Shown piece after piece: positions 37,478 through 46,363 of a DNA stretch of 64,000 nucleotides. The notes under the pieces were generated by a model. The model ran no database searches. It was given only the letters and a program-made list of their open reading frames with translations, and was not told the origin of the DNA. The translations under genes were made by a program, and so were the position numbers. The stretch comes from Anaerolineaceae bacterium (lineage in GTDB: Bacteria > Chloroflexota > Anaerolineae > Anaerolineales > Anaerolineaceae): assembly GCA_030653365.1 (NCBI GenBank), contig JAURZL010000019.1, positions 248,001-312,000 of the forward strand, in the 5' to 3' direction. How positions within the stretch are numbered: position 1 is the stretch's first letter; each line of letters begins with the position of its first letter.

Positions 37478-38584
37478 TTATACTTCTCCATCTTCTGGTC
37501 TGGCGAAAATCATCTTGCCAGCAGCCGTCTGTAAGACTTTGGTTACCACAACTACAATCTGCCGGTCCATATAATCACGGCCATTTTCGACGACGACCAT
37601 AGTGCCATCATCCATATAGCCAACACCCTGATTAGCTTCTTTTCCATCCTGTATGACACGTACATTCATCAATTCCCCTGGTAAAAGGACTGATTTGACC
37701 GCATTGGCGAGTTCATTAATGTTCAGGACGGTAACTCCTTGAAGTTCAGCCACGCGATTGAGATTATAGTCATTGGTCAATACGGGACAGCGCAACTGGC
37801 GGGCAAGAATGACCAGTTTATCATCCACTTCACGCACCCCTTCAACATCAATGTCACTGATCCGCACCGGGATGGAAGGTTCTTTCTGTAAATTTGCCAA
37901 CACTTCCATACCGCGGCGACCGCGTTGACGCCGTAAACTCTCGGATGAATCAGCAATGTATTGCAATTCGTTGAGGACAAACCTTGGAATCAGAAGTGCT
38001 CCTGGTAAGAAACCTGTCCGGGCTATATCTGCAATTCTTCCATCAATTATTACACTGGTATCCAACAAAATCGTACGATTCTCAGCCCAGTTGGAATTAA
38101 CATCACCAACCGGTGTGCCGGGAAGTGAACTGCTGCCACGGCCAGAAAAACCACCAATCACATTGAAAAGATCATTTTGGCGCATGGAGAATACCGTGAT
38201 TCCCAGGTAACCGAAAATAACCACGCCTATAAATGGAAGAATGGATCCGAAAGGCTTGGGTAAAAGGGATATGGGAAAAGCCAACAATGCCGCTATGAGT
38301 AGACCAGAGATTAGACCAACAAATGAAGAAAACAATGATTGCGGAGATATTCGGGTAAGTCTTGATCGGAGGGCTTTGACAGGTTTTGTCGTTAAGTAGG
38401 GGGTCAAAATTAACCCAAAAAGGGCACCTACCAGGCCAAAAGTGAAAGTGTATTGTGCTAGATTTAGCGGAACAGCTGGATTTTGATTAACATCGGTAAG
38501 TGTACCGAGATTGGAGCCTATATATACTCCTATAATGCAAAAAACAATCATGCCAATAAGGCGAAAAATAAAATCAACGCTCAT
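37478..38584 (-). CDS. PIN and TRAM domain membrane protein (YacL-like)
   Basis: 368 residues. Four membrane helices (about 5-125) are followed by a PIN nuclease domain (about 168-290) with the acidic residues in LLDTSVIIDGRIADI, LNELQYIAD and CPVLTNDYNLNRVAEL. A C-terminal TRAM RNA-binding domain (about 293-350) follows. This matches the conserved YacL/PilT-like family found near cysS and rlmB in many Gram-positive and Chloroflexota genomes. RNA substrate unknown. A CAGGAG site precedes the ATG at 38584. Confidence 0.9.
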   Translation of the reverse strand: MSVDFIFRLIGMIVFCIIGVYIGSNLGTLTDVNQNPAVPLNLAQYTFTFGLVGALFGLILTPYLTTKPVKALRSRLTRISPQSLFSSFVGLISGLLIAALLAFPISLLPKPFGSILPFIGVVIFGYLGITVFSMRQNDLFNVIGGFSGRGSSSLPGTPVGDVNSNWAENRTILLDTSVIIDGRIADIARTGFLPGALLIPRFVLNELQYIADSSESLRRQRGRRGMEVLANLQKEPSIPVRISDIDVEGVREVDDKLVILARQLRCPVLTNDYNLNRVAELQGVTVLNINELANAVKSVLLPGELMNVRVIQDGKEANQGVGYMDDGTMVVVENGRDYMDRQIVVVVTKVLQTAAGKMIFARPEDGEV

Positions 38585-38750
38585 GATAACACTCCTGAGA
38601 ATATGAGATTGTTAAGGTGCAGGAAAATAGAAAAAATAATGATTGCTGCTCATAGATGATAGCATGAGCACGATTACGAGTCAATCATTCACCATCAATC
38701 TTTTTCAAATTGAAGGATTGGTGTGAATAAATAGGTTTTTATAAATTTTG

Positions 38751-38930
38751 TTAATTAGGTTCTTCCCAATAATAAACGGGATAATCTGGTAATGGAATAA
38801 AAACTGTGCCCTGCAAGCGCAATCCAGGTTGATTGTTCCAAATAGCTAAATGGACTGACTTCGTTGCTTTAAACAGCTGTTCAACATTGCGGATGAAGTC
38901 AAGGAATCCAATCCACGTTGTCTGAATTTT
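38751..38930 (-). pseudogene. Possible gene remnant (open frame without start)
   Basis: A 59-codon minus-strand frame bounded by a stop at 38931-38933 and ending at 38751 reads KIQTTWIGFLDFIRNVEQLF, then a hydrophobic-polar pattern with VHLAIWNNQPGLRLQG and ends PVYYWEEPN. Codon composition looks protein-like but there is no ATG or GTG, and the reading closes upstream with TGA. I do not recognise the family. It may be the C-terminal remnant of a lost gene in the 480-bp gap between the PIN-TRAM gene and tRNA-Glu. Confidence 0.35.
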
Positions 38931-39017
38931 TCAGAAGTGTGAACATCCAATTCAATCAATTAAAGGTTGTTAATGAGTTGAACATCTGCAAGCATTTTTA
39001 GCGTTGATTAATTCTTA

Positions 39018-39046
39018 TTGACAGGCGAATATCCGCATGTTAAAAT
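39018..39046 (+). promoter_or_regulatory. tRNA-Glu promoter
   Basis: TTGACA (39018-39023) and TAAAAT (39041-39046) with a 17-bp spacer, 18 bp before the mature tRNA 5' end. Confidence 0.8.
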
Positions 39047-39064
39047 GCGCTATCGAATGAGATG

Positions 39065-39137
39065 GCCCCCATCGTCTAGAGGTCTAGGACGGAGCCCTCT
39101 CAAGGCTCAAACAGGGGTTCGAGTCCCCTTGGGGGCA
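39065..39137 (+). tRNA. tRNA-Glu (anticodon CUC)
   Basis: 73-nt cloverleaf. The acceptor stem GCCCCCA pairs with TGGGGGC, discriminator A. The anticodon stem GAGCC/GGCTC encloses loop CTCTCAA with anticodon CTC. The T-arm AGGGG-TTCGAGT-CCCCT is perfect. No CCA is encoded. Its 3' end and terminator are partly repeated at 41485. Confidence 0.96.
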
Positions 39138-39245
39138 CAGAAAAAAACGCTTGAAAAAGCGTTTTTTAATTCTTGCGAGATCTCTTCTACCAATGGGTTG
39201 AAAGACTTATTAACTGCAAAAATTAATAGTATGCACCAATCCATT
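39124..39245 (+). repeat. Direct repeat A: 3' end of tRNA-Glu plus downstream flank
   Basis: TCCCCTTGGGGGCACA at 39124-39139 recurs exactly at 41485. The similarity continues, diverged, through the terminator, ATTAACTGCAAAA (39209) and GCACCAATCCATT to about 39245. The register differs by only about 3 bp over this stretch, so it is a true duplicate. Confidence 0.75.
39142..39169 (+). terminator. tRNA-Glu terminator
   Basis: AAAAAACGCTT (39142-39152) pairs perfectly with AAGCGTTTTTT (39157-39167) around GAAA. In repeat B at 41485 the 3' arm is mutated (GGAGTTTTTTT). Confidence 0.9.
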
Positions 39246-39461
39246 TTTTAGGAAATCAGTTTTCATAAGAACTCCACTACTTTGATCCATAAACGTAATG
39301 CAACTCAACAATTTAAATGACAGGCGGGGGTCATCCAATTCCAGGCAAGGTCCTCGCTTTATACCATTGCATATGGATTGGATGGTCGCCTGGGAAACAG
39401 GATGTTCAATAGGCAGAAGGAGGCATGTCGTGCAATTCGCTGAACACAACATTACCGCGTT

Positions 39462-39656
39462 TCAAATACCCTGGACCGTGATCTTGGCTCCCGCTACATC
39501 GAGTTTGACATCGCCCCAATATGACCAGTCGCCATCGACGATCTCGCGGATGCCCGCCAGTCCCTCGAACCACTTGTTGGAGGCATGCTTCGACGCACCA
39601 CCGCCAATCATTTCGATGCTCTCATCCTGAACGAATAGTTGCGTGAACTCATCCAT
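39462..39656 (-). pseudogene. SnoaL-like (NTF2-fold) protein fragment
   Basis: About 64 codons read MDEFTQLFVQDESIEMIGGG, then ASNKWFEGLAGIREIV and DWSYWGDVKLDVAGAKITVQG before a stop. This resembles the N-terminal half of SnoaL/DUF4440-type proteins, which normally continue past 110 residues; the frame stops where the central strand should follow. The ATG overlaps the CPBP stop (ATGGATGA). I read it as a truncated remnant downstream of the CPBP gene in the tRNA-Glu cargo region. It could still be a small coupled ORF. Confidence 0.5.
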
Positions 39657-40539
39657 TTTGGTCACGTCGCGGGAGGTGTAGCCATCTTGAGACGAAGAGT
39701 CTGGTCCACAGGATCATCAGGGTTGTTGGGACAATACCAAGCGAAAAAACAATGCCATACAGAGCCTGCATCTCAATAGACGCCCTGCTCTGCATATAGC
39801 CGGTCAACGAGCCGATGAACACATTACCCAGGTAGTGGATGATCATCGCTGGAAGAAGGCTGCGCGTCCTGACAAAAATGTAGCCGTAGAACAGGCCGAG
39901 GATGAACGCCCAAACGACCTGCCCCAGCACCCACACCAATTCACGACCGCCTGCCAGATTGAGCAGGTGCATCAGCCCAAAGCCAAGCGCCGAGAAAATG
40001 ACCGCTTTGCGTTCCGAAACCTTGCCCAGAAAGACGGTCAACACAATGCCTCTGAACAATGCTTCTTCAAAAATGGATGGGAAGGAGACAAGGAGGCTAG
40101 GTGAACCGGGAGGCAGGTCACCTGATAGATCGAAGACCTGGCGGACAAAATTCCAGGTTAGCGGTAATCCTTCGGAGATTCGATAAGCAAATGAAGCTGC
40201 GGCTTGCGAGAGTGCTAGGATGATGTAGCAGGAGAGCCCCAACAGGACAAGCTGGATGAACGGCTGCACCCTGGTCAACCCGATGTCATCCAGGTATTGC
40301 CGGTATGTTCTTTTCCCCTTCGGCAGGCGCAGAACGAAGGGCACGAATAAAAAGATCGTCAGGATCTGATAGGTTATCCCATGGGCGAATTGACCGTCAG
40401 ATGAGTAGGGCGATAATCCGATCGCAAACACCAGATTACTTGCCAAAATGTTCGCCACGACGATCGTGATCACCACTGCCAAAAGGGAAAGCCAGGGATG
40501 CTCGTGAAGCTGCATTTTTCTCTTGGTTATCTTCTTCAT
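39649..40539 (-). CDS. CPBP-family intramembrane metalloprotease
   Basis: 296 residues, about eight helices. The abortive-infection/CPBP motifs are present: FPSIFEEALFRGIVLTVFL (EExxxR), FGLMHLLNLAGG (conserved His) and MIIHYLGNVFIG (HxxxN). These residues form the glutamate protease site of the Rce1/CPBP family. Members act in peptide processing, bacteriocin immunity and other roles; none is proven here. It follows the XRE-type regulator on the same strand, separated by a long palindrome. I choose the ATG at 40539; an upstream in-frame ATG at 40596 would translate that palindrome. Confidence 0.85.
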   Translation of the reverse strand: MKKITKRKMQLHEHPWLSLLAVVITIVVANILASNLVFAIGLSPYSSDGQFAHGITYQILTIFLFVPFVLRLPKGKRTYRQYLDDIGLTRVQPFIQLVLLGLSCYIILALSQAAASFAYRISEGLPLTWNFVRQVFDLSGDLPPGSPSLLVSFPSIFEEALFRGIVLTVFLGKVSERKAVIFSALGFGLMHLLNLAGGRELVWVLGQVVWAFILGLFYGYIFVRTRSLLPAMIIHYLGNVFIGSLTGYMQSRASIEMQALYGIVFSLGIVPTTLMILWTRLFVSRWLHLPRRDQNG

Positions 40540-40552
40540 GATATTTCTCTTC

Positions 40553-40585
40553 AGGAGACAGTCATCTTCAAGATGACTGTCTCCT
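40553..40585. repeat. 33-base perfect palindrome between regulator and protease genes
   Basis: AGGAGACAGTCATCTT (40553-40568), one central C, then its exact reverse complement (40570-40585). It starts 7 bp from the regulator stop and 13 bp from the protease start. No U-tract follows in either direction, so it may be an mRNA-stabilising intercistronic hairpin, an operator, or part of a mobile element. Confidence 0.7.
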
Positions 40586-40592
40586 TCTATGG

Positions 40593-41174
40593 TCACTTCA
40601 CGAATGGGATGCTCAACGCATAGCGGATGGGTTTATCCGAGAGCGAACGCATGGCATTGACCACTCCCTGGTAAGTGCAGAAGATACCGATGAACATGAA
40701 GGGAAGGATGCTTAATATTGCCAACGTTGAAGCCAGTATGACAAATCCATCCATATCCATACTCAATAGGATCAGCGTCGGTAGGCCAACGACCATGAAG
40801 AACAAGGCGGCAAACAGTGAAAGCGTCATGGTGATCTGGAAGTTGAGCACATGCCTCCCGTGCTGATCGATCTTGTAGGATTGGTTCTTCTTCCACGACC
40901 ACAGCAGGAGGGGAATAACAAGGATGCAGAATATGCAGCTGAGATGCAGAATGGCAAGCCAAAAATTCTCATTGCCGGTATTCTGCTCACCGAAGTCGAA
41001 TTCGAGCGCTTCACCCAGGCAGTGCAGGGTATAGGCGCGCGGGTCCACTTCGCCGCTTTCAATGCGCTGGATCGTGCGCGGGCTGACTTCACAGCGCTCC
41101 GCCAATTGTTCCTGTGTCAGGCCTTTCTGGTGGCGCAGTTCAGAGACTTTGAGTCCGAGGTCAGGTTGGTTCAT
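40593..41174 (-). CDS. XRE-family regulator fused to DUF4870-like membrane domain
   Basis: 193 residues. An N-terminal Cro/CI helix-turn-helix (about 8-62) reads VSELRHQKGLTQEQLAERCEVSPRTIQRIESGEV. The C-terminal half has three to four helices and the DUF4870 pattern, including HVLNFQITMTLSLFAALFFMVVG. A membrane-tethered repressor or sensor is implied. It is cotranscribed with the CPBP protease, so protease-controlled release is conceivable but speculative. It lies inside the region bracketed by the tRNA-Glu repeats. Confidence 0.82.
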   Translation of the reverse strand: MNQPDLGLKVSELRHQKGLTQEQLAERCEVSPRTIQRIESGEVDPRAYTLHCLGEALEFDFGEQNTGNENFWLAILHLSCIFCILVIPLLLWSWKKNQSYKIDQHGRHVLNFQITMTLSLFAALFFMVVGLPTLILLSMDMDGFVILASTLAILSILPFMFIGIFCTYQGVVNAMRSLSDKPIRYALSIPFVK

Positions 41175-41632
41175 TTTGGTTTCTCCTTTTTTGGTATGTT
41201 GCCATTATCAGGAGTTGGGGCTGGAATCACAACGGCGTGTGGACGACATTCGGGCGACATTTCGATAATGGACATGACATTTCAAATTCCAGTTATTCTT
41301 CTGGTCCAGCCTGAGAATAAACACTACACACAGAAAATGGTCAGGCAGACAAGCGATCGATAATAGTATAGCAAATCCCTGTGGGAGGAACAATTAGCTG
41401 GTTGGTTGATGAACACCGATCGATAGACAGGATCATTCATGTCGACAACCACCTCTCGACTTTCCATTATCCGTATATACAGCATCCCCTTGGGGGCACA
41501 AAAAAAACGCTTGAAACGGAGTTTTTTTGATTCTTGGATCCCTCCTTACAATGATTTAAAAGATCCATTAACTGCAAAACTTGACCGTTCGCACCCATCC
41601 ACTACGCCTGGGCTTTGCTGTATACTAAAAGT
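41175..41632. other. Intergenic region holding the second tRNA-Glu repeat
   Basis: 458 bases between the XRE gene (minus) and the LuxR gene (plus). It contains repeat B (41485-41605) and, at 41621-41626, TATACT just before the regulator ATG. The first 300 bases show no convincing gene; short frames there lack ribosome sites. Confidence 0.6.
41485..41605 (+). repeat. Direct repeat B: diverged copy of tRNA-Glu 3' end and flank
   Basis: Shares 16 identical bases (41485-41500) with the tRNA 3' end, then CGCTTGAAA, a degraded terminator arm, ATTAACTGCAAAA (41567) and GCACCCATCCACT. It lacks the rest of the tRNA. With repeat A it flanks 2.2 kb of cargo, as an attachment-site duplication would. Confidence 0.7.
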
Positions 41633-44308
41633 ATGTCCACCCCGCTATTGGCGACAAAACTATACATCCCACCGCTCAAGTCCAGTATTGTCTCACGTCC
41701 CAGACTGATCGATTGGCTGAATGAGGGGTTGGTAAAGAATTGCAAATTAGCGCTCATCTCTGCTTCAGCAGGCTTTGGTAAGACTACCCTGATCAGTGAA
41801 TGGATTACCAAATGTGACAGGGAGGTGGGATGGTTATCGCTGGATGAAGGGGACAGTGAACCGGAGCGGTTCATCTCGTATCTGGTGGCAGCATTACAAA
41901 CTGTCAAGTCTGGAATAGGGGCAGGTTTGATGGCTGCGCTCCAATCTGCAGAGTCTCTGAATACGGAAGCACTCTTATCCGCCCTGCTTAACGAAATCAC
42001 GACCATCCCGGATGATTTTATTCTCATTCTCGATGATTATCACTTGATAGATTCACCAGTGGTGGATCAATCCCTGGCATTCCTTGTGGAACACCAACCA
42101 TCGCAGATGCACATGGTTATCTCCACACGTGAAGATCCATCCCTTCCACTGGCACGGCTACGAGCCCGAAGCCAAATGATCGAGCTGCGTGCCTCTGATC
42201 TGCGTTTTACCTCTGCTGAAGCCTCCGAATTTCTCAACCAGGTAATGGGCTTGACCCTCTCAGAGGAAGATATTACATCCTTGGAAACTCGCACCGAAGG
42301 TTGGATTGCAGGTTTACAATTAGCTGCGATTTCAATGCATGGACAAAAAGATGCTTCTGGTTTTATACAAGCCTTCACGGGGAGCCACCGATATATATTG
42401 GATTACCTGCTGGAAGAAGTTTTACAGCGCCAGCCCATCGAAGTTCAGAACTTTCTGTTGCGAACATCCATCCTCGAAAGGATGTGCGGTCCGCTATGTG
42501 ACGCTGTTTTGGGTAATCAAACTGCATCCGGGCAGGAAACCCTGACTTATCTTGAACGAGCGAACCTGTTTATCGTCTCATTGGATGATGAGCGTTATTG
42601 GTACCGTTATCACCATCTTTTTGGGGATTTGCTGCGAAAGCGGTTGAAGCAAAGTTTTACCTCCGAAGGAATCAATAACCTGCAAATTCAAGCCAGTGAA
42701 TGGTATGAGAAGAATGGGTTGATCCTCCAAGCTTTTAAACATGCTGTCGCAGCTTATGATGTTGAGCGTGCCAATCGCCTGATGGAAGACAAAAAGATGC
42801 CTTTACACCTTCCCGGAGTGCCTACGATCATATTGAATTGGCTGGAGTCTTTACCCACGAACGTGCTGAATGCAAATCCCGCCTTGTGGTGGAAGCAAGC
42901 TGCGATGATGATGGATAGCTACCAGACGATTGGTGTGGAAGAGAAACTCCAGGCAGCCGAAGCGGCACTGGCAATGAAAATTCCTCCCAACAGCGAGATG
43001 GACGAGTGGAGTCGAAATCTGGTAGGGAAAATTGCAGTTGCCAGAGCTATGCTCGCTGCAACGCTCTACCAGTCAGAAACCAGCCTGCTATACGCGCACC
43101 GCGCTTTGGAGTATCTGCATCCTGATAACACAACTTACCGTTCTTCAGCCATCCAATATATTGGATTTGCCCATTATATCCAGGGAGACCGGGACGAAGC
43201 GGACCAAGCCTATAATGAAGCTTTATCTCTTGCCCAGGCAGCCGGGGATAATGAAGGTGTTTTATTGGCAATTACCCGTCTGGGTCAGGTACACGAATTG
43301 AGAAACCAGTATCACCAGGCAGCTGAGAAATACCAGCATGCGCTGCAGTTGATCGGGGAGGACCCGATTCCGTTTACGACAGTCGTGTACCTGGGACTCG
43401 CCAGGATCTATTTTGAATGGAATGACCTGGATACCGCTGAGAAATATGGGGAGCTGAGCTTTCAGCTGGCACGCCTATGTGACCAGGTGGTTGACAGGCT
43501 AATATTGAGTCAACTGTTCATGTCCCAGATTAAATTAATCCGGGGAGATGTAGCTGGGGCTGCCAACTTCCTGAAGCAGGCCGAACAAAATACACGCCAA
43601 TGGGAATTCGCTGCCCGTGTGCCGACCATTGCCACCCAGCAGGTGTTGATGCATTTATACCAGGGGAACATAGATGCCGCCGTTCAAATTGCACAGCAGA
43701 ATGACCTTCCACTCCTCAAGGCGCGCACCCTCATCGCCCAGGGTGATCCATCCGCTGCGCTGGCTGTACTGGTGCCCCATCGCCAGAATATGGAGGAAAA
43801 AGGTTGGGATAACAATCTGCTCTCGACGATGGTGCTGCAAGCGCTTGCGCTTCACCTTGAAGGTGAAAAAGATCCAGCACTTCAGGTGCTGTCCGAAGCC
43901 CTAACCCTGGCTGAACCGGGTGGTTTCATCCGCCAATTTGTGGAGCAGGGCGAACCAATGCGGTTGTTAATTTTGGATTATAGAGCATGGATAGAGAATC
44001 AGTCTGGCGGACGCATTCATCCATTGAGGGGTTATGTGGATAAACTCCTGGCTGCTTTTACAACATCGGAGTCTGTACTGGTTTCTCCAACAAAAAATCC
44101 GCAATCAGAATTAATTGAGCCACTGAGTCAGCGCGAATTGGAAGTATTACAGCTCATTTGTCAGGGTCTCTCCAATCAAGAAATATGCCAGCGTTTGTTT
44201 CTTGCCCTGGATACTGTCAAAGGCCACAACCGCAGGATTTTTGAAAAACTACAGGTACACCGCCGAACAGAAGCCATTGCCAAAGCTCGCGAGTTGAATC
44301 TGATCTAA
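41633..44308 (+). CDS. MalT-like LuxR-family ATPase regulator, copy 1
   Basis: Large STAND-type activator, about 891 residues. An N-terminal NTPase domain (P-loop ASAGFGKTTLISEW near 40, Walker B ILILDDYHLID near 125) leads to a winged-helix and TPR-like sensor (about 400-750). The C-terminal LuxR helix-turn-helix is ELEVLQLICQGLSNQEICQRLFLALDTVKGHNRRIF. Inducer unknown. The ATG at 41633 lies 6 bp after TATACT with no ribosome site, so the message is probably leaderless. It is highly similar to the gene at 54516: between residues about 115 and 290 only a few residues differ. A shared promoter element follows 27 bp after the stop. Confidence 0.9.
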   Translation: MSTPLLATKLYIPPLKSSIVSRPRLIDWLNEGLVKNCKLALISASAGFGKTTLISEWITKCDREVGWLSLDEGDSEPERFISYLVAALQTVKSGIGAGLMAALQSAESLNTEALLSALLNEITTIPDDFILILDDYHLIDSPVVDQSLAFLVEHQPSQMHMVISTREDPSLPLARLRARSQMIELRASDLRFTSAEASEFLNQVMGLTLSEEDITSLETRTEGWIAGLQLAAISMHGQKDASGFIQAFTGSHRYILDYLLEEVLQRQPIEVQNFLLRTSILERMCGPLCDAVLGNQTASGQETLTYLERANLFIVSLDDERYWYRYHHLFGDLLRKRLKQSFTSEGINNLQIQASEWYEKNGLILQAFKHAVAAYDVERANRLMEDKKMPLHLPGVPTIILNWLESLPTNVLNANPALWWKQAAMMMDSYQTIGVEEKLQAAEAALAMKIPPNSEMDEWSRNLVGKIAVARAMLAATLYQSETSLLYAHRALEYLHPDNTTYRSSAIQYIGFAHYIQGDRDEADQAYNEALSLAQAAGDNEGVLLAITRLGQVHELRNQYHQAAEKYQHALQLIGEDPIPFTTVVYLGLARIYFEWNDLDTAEKYGELSFQLARLCDQVVDRLILSQLFMSQIKLIRGDVAGAANFLKQAEQNTRQWEFAARVPTIATQQVLMHLYQGNIDAAVQIAQQNDLPLLKARTLIAQGDPSAALAVLVPHRQNMEEKGWDNNLLSTMVLQALALHLEGEKDPALQVLSEALTLAEPGGFIRQFVEQGEPMRLLILDYRAWIENQSGGRIHPLRGYVDKLLAAFTTSESVLVSPTKNPQSELIEPLSQRELEVLQLICQGLSNQEICQRLFLALDTVKGHNRRIFEKLQVHRRTEAIAKARELNLI

Positions 44309-44335
44309 AAGCCCTCCTTTCTTGCCAGTAATCTA

Positions 44336-44406
44336 AAACAACACTTCAACCAACACCACAACCCACACCAAAGTGTCTACCAGTGACACTTGTGCATGGG
44401 TATATT
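44336..44406 (+). promoter_or_regulatory. Shared promoter element, copy R1
   Basis: AAACAACACT (44336-44345), 26 bp, AGTGTC (44372-44377), 23 bp, TATATT (44401-44406). The arm spacing is 12 bp longer than in the other three copies (about one helical turn), but the distance from the second arm to the -10 box is identical. It stands upstream of the oxidoreductase at 44490. Confidence 0.8.
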
Positions 44407-44489
44407 TACATTGTGGCAGTCAGGCAGTGCAAATTCTTTTCTTGCTGACACAGTAGATATTTTTCAATCTAAGGAATTTGGAGATACCA

Positions 44490-45425
44490 ATGAAAGCTAT
44501 CGTTTATAAAAAATATGGACTACCTGATGTTCTTCATCTCGAAGAGGTTGAAAAACCTGCGCCCAAGGACAATGAAATACTGGTAAAGGTAAAAGCGACA
44601 ACCGTATCATCAGGCGTGTTGTGGGCTCGAACTGGCAAACATCCGGATTCCAAACTGTTTACTCTTGCAGTGCGAATAATGTTTGGCCTCACAAAGCCCA
44701 AAAAGACCATTCTAGGGTATGAGGTATCTGGAAAAGTTGAAGCAGTTGGGAAAGAAGTAAAACTGTTTAAGAAGGGGGACCAAGTTTTTGGAACTACCAC
44801 CGGGTTGGGAGCTGGTGCTTATGCCGATTATGTATGTCTGCCTGAAAAATGGAAACAAGGCGTAGTAGCCAAAAAACCTGCGAATATGTCCCATGAGGAA
44901 GCTGCCGCTGTTCCTATCGGGGGTATGACAGCGTTATTTCTTCTGAGAAAAGCAAACATTCAGAGGGGACAAAAAGTCCTTATCTTTGGCGCTTCCGGAA
45001 GTGTAGGAACTTTTGCGGTTCAGATTGCCAGGTACCACTTTGGGGCAATAGTAACCGGGGTGTGCAGTACTTCGAATTTAGAATTGATACGCTCTCTAGG
45101 AGCTGATAAAGTAATTGATTACACACAAGAGGATTTCACCCAGAGCGGTGAGACCTATGATGTTATTTTTGACGCGGTGGGCAAGATTTCTTCTTCAGGC
45201 TGTAAAAGCTCCCTGAAGAAAAAAGGGATATACATAACCGTCAAATCCCCGACAAGCGAAAAGACCGAATATCTGATCTTGCTCAAAGAGCTTATTGAGG
45301 CGGGAAAGATAAAGCCAGTCATTGATAAATGCTATTCGTTAGAACAGATCGTCGACGCACACCGATATGTGGAAAAAGGCCGTAAAAGAGGAAATGTTGT
45401 CATTAGCGTCACGGGAAAGGAGTAA
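44490..45425 (+). CDS. Zinc-independent medium-chain dehydrogenase/quinone oxidoreductase, copy 1
   Basis: 311 residues of the zeta-crystallin/QOR branch of the MDR superfamily. The N-terminal catalytic domain reads [20 protein letters not shown] and lacks the Cys/His zinc ligands. The NADPH-binding motif is [18 protein letters not shown] near 170. [10 protein letters not shown] and VISVTGKE near the end match the family. The ATG at 44490 follows GGAG; an in-frame TTG at 44478 is less likely. First gene after promoter element R1. A paralogue ends the same cluster at 49701. Confidence 0.88.
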   Translation: MKAIVYKKYGLPDVLHLEEVEKPAPKDNEILVKVKATTVSSGVLWARTGKHPDSKLFTLAVRIMFGLTKPKKTILGYEVSGKVEAVGKEVKLFKKGDQVFGTTTGLGAGAYADYVCLPEKWKQGVVAKKPANMSHEEAAAVPIGGMTALFLLRKANIQRGQKVLIFGASGSVGTFAVQIARYHFGAIVTGVCSTSNLELIRSLGADKVIDYTQEDFTQSGETYDVIFDAVGKISSSGCKSSLKKKGIYITVKSPTSEKTEYLILLKELIEAGKIKPVIDKCYSLEQIVDAHRYVEKGRKRGNVVISVTGKE

Positions 45426-45432
45426 TTGAACT

Positions 45433-45795
45433 ATGGATACAAAAATTATACTTTCTGCAACCTGGGTTGTCGCCACCCTACTTTATCTTTATGGTGATGT
45501 ATTACGTATTTGCAGCGGAGATTTGGCAAAAAAACCGATGGCAGATATGAATCTTAATCAGTACATTTGGCTGGGGATTGCGATTTTAATGATGACACCC
45601 ATCCTGATGGTCTTCCTGAACCTGGTAATGCCCCAACCTGCGAGTCGCTGGGTGAATATCATTGTGGCAGTTTTCTTTTTCCTGTTCAATCTGATTGGCT
45701 TGCCTACCTATGCATCGCTGTATGACAAATTCCTGATTGCAGTCAGCATGGGGTTCAACGTGGTAACGGTTTGGTATGCATGGAATTGGAACTAA
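45433..45795 (+). CDS. DUF6326-like small membrane protein
   Basis: 120 residues, four helices. KIILSATWVVATLLYLYGDVLRI, the central LGIAILMMTPILMVFLNLVMP, then ASRWVNIIVAVFFFLFNL and a C-terminal WYAWNWN are shared with the proteins at 45872 and 57619. No function is known. The ATG is 7 bp after the oxidoreductase stop with AAGGAGT upstream, so it is cotranscribed from R1. Confidence 0.7.
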   Translation: MDTKIILSATWVVATLLYLYGDVLRICSGDLAKKPMADMNLNQYIWLGIAILMMTPILMVFLNLVMPQPASRWVNIIVAVFFFLFNLIGLPTYASLYDKFLIAVSMGFNVVTVWYAWNWN

Positions 45796-45871
45796 ATCTG
45801 ATGATTAACCTGGTTAATACCTCTGAATCAAATAGTAAAACTCATTCAAATTATTCAAAAAAGGAGAAAAA

Positions 45872-46318
45872 ATGAATACGACCAAAGAAAGTCCCCTCGG
45901 GGCAAGTTTAAAGACTACCAAAATTAATACAAAAATTTTGCTAGCGCTGTTATGGGTGTTTTATAACGTGAATTTTATATATTGCGATTCCCTCTTGAGA
46001 TTGGAACCAGGGGCTATAGAAGGAATAATGTCAGGATATGTGTCAAATGGAACTGTAAAAATCACCTCTGGATTTTTGTTGGGAACCGCGATCATATGGG
46101 AAATTCCGTTCTTAATGATTGTCCTGTCCTGGGCATTAAAATATCGCGCAAATCGTTGGGCAAACATTATCGCAGGGACACTATTTGTTGTGGCCCAAAT
46201 CGGTTCATTATTTCTTGGCGCAGCATCTTCTATGTATTACTTTTACAGCATGGTCGAAATCGCGGCTCTGTTACTCATTGTCTGGAATGCATGGAAGTGG
46301 CGCAATACGGAAGCGTAG
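45872..46318 (+). CDS. DUF6326-like small membrane protein
   Basis: 148 residues with four helices and the same pattern as its neighbour: KILLALLWVFYNVNFIYCDSLLRL, GFLLGTAIIWEIPFLMIVLSWALKY, ANRWANIIAGTLFVVAQIGSL and a terminal WNAWKWRN. An N-terminal extension (NTTKESPLGASLKTTK) closely matches that of the 57619 protein (NSTIESPLGKVKETTK), indicating these two are orthologous members of the duplicated modules. AAAAAAGGAG precedes the ATG, as at 57619. Confidence 0.75.
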   Translation: MNTTKESPLGASLKTTKINTKILLALLWVFYNVNFIYCDSLLRLEPGAIEGIMSGYVSNGTVKITSGFLLGTAIIWEIPFLMIVLSWALKYRANRWANIIAGTLFVVAQIGSLFLGAASSMYYFYSMVEIAALLLIVWNAWKWRNTEA

Positions 46319-46363
46319 CCCTGAAGCAAAACAAAAATATTGTTCAAAAAAAGGAGAATTAAA

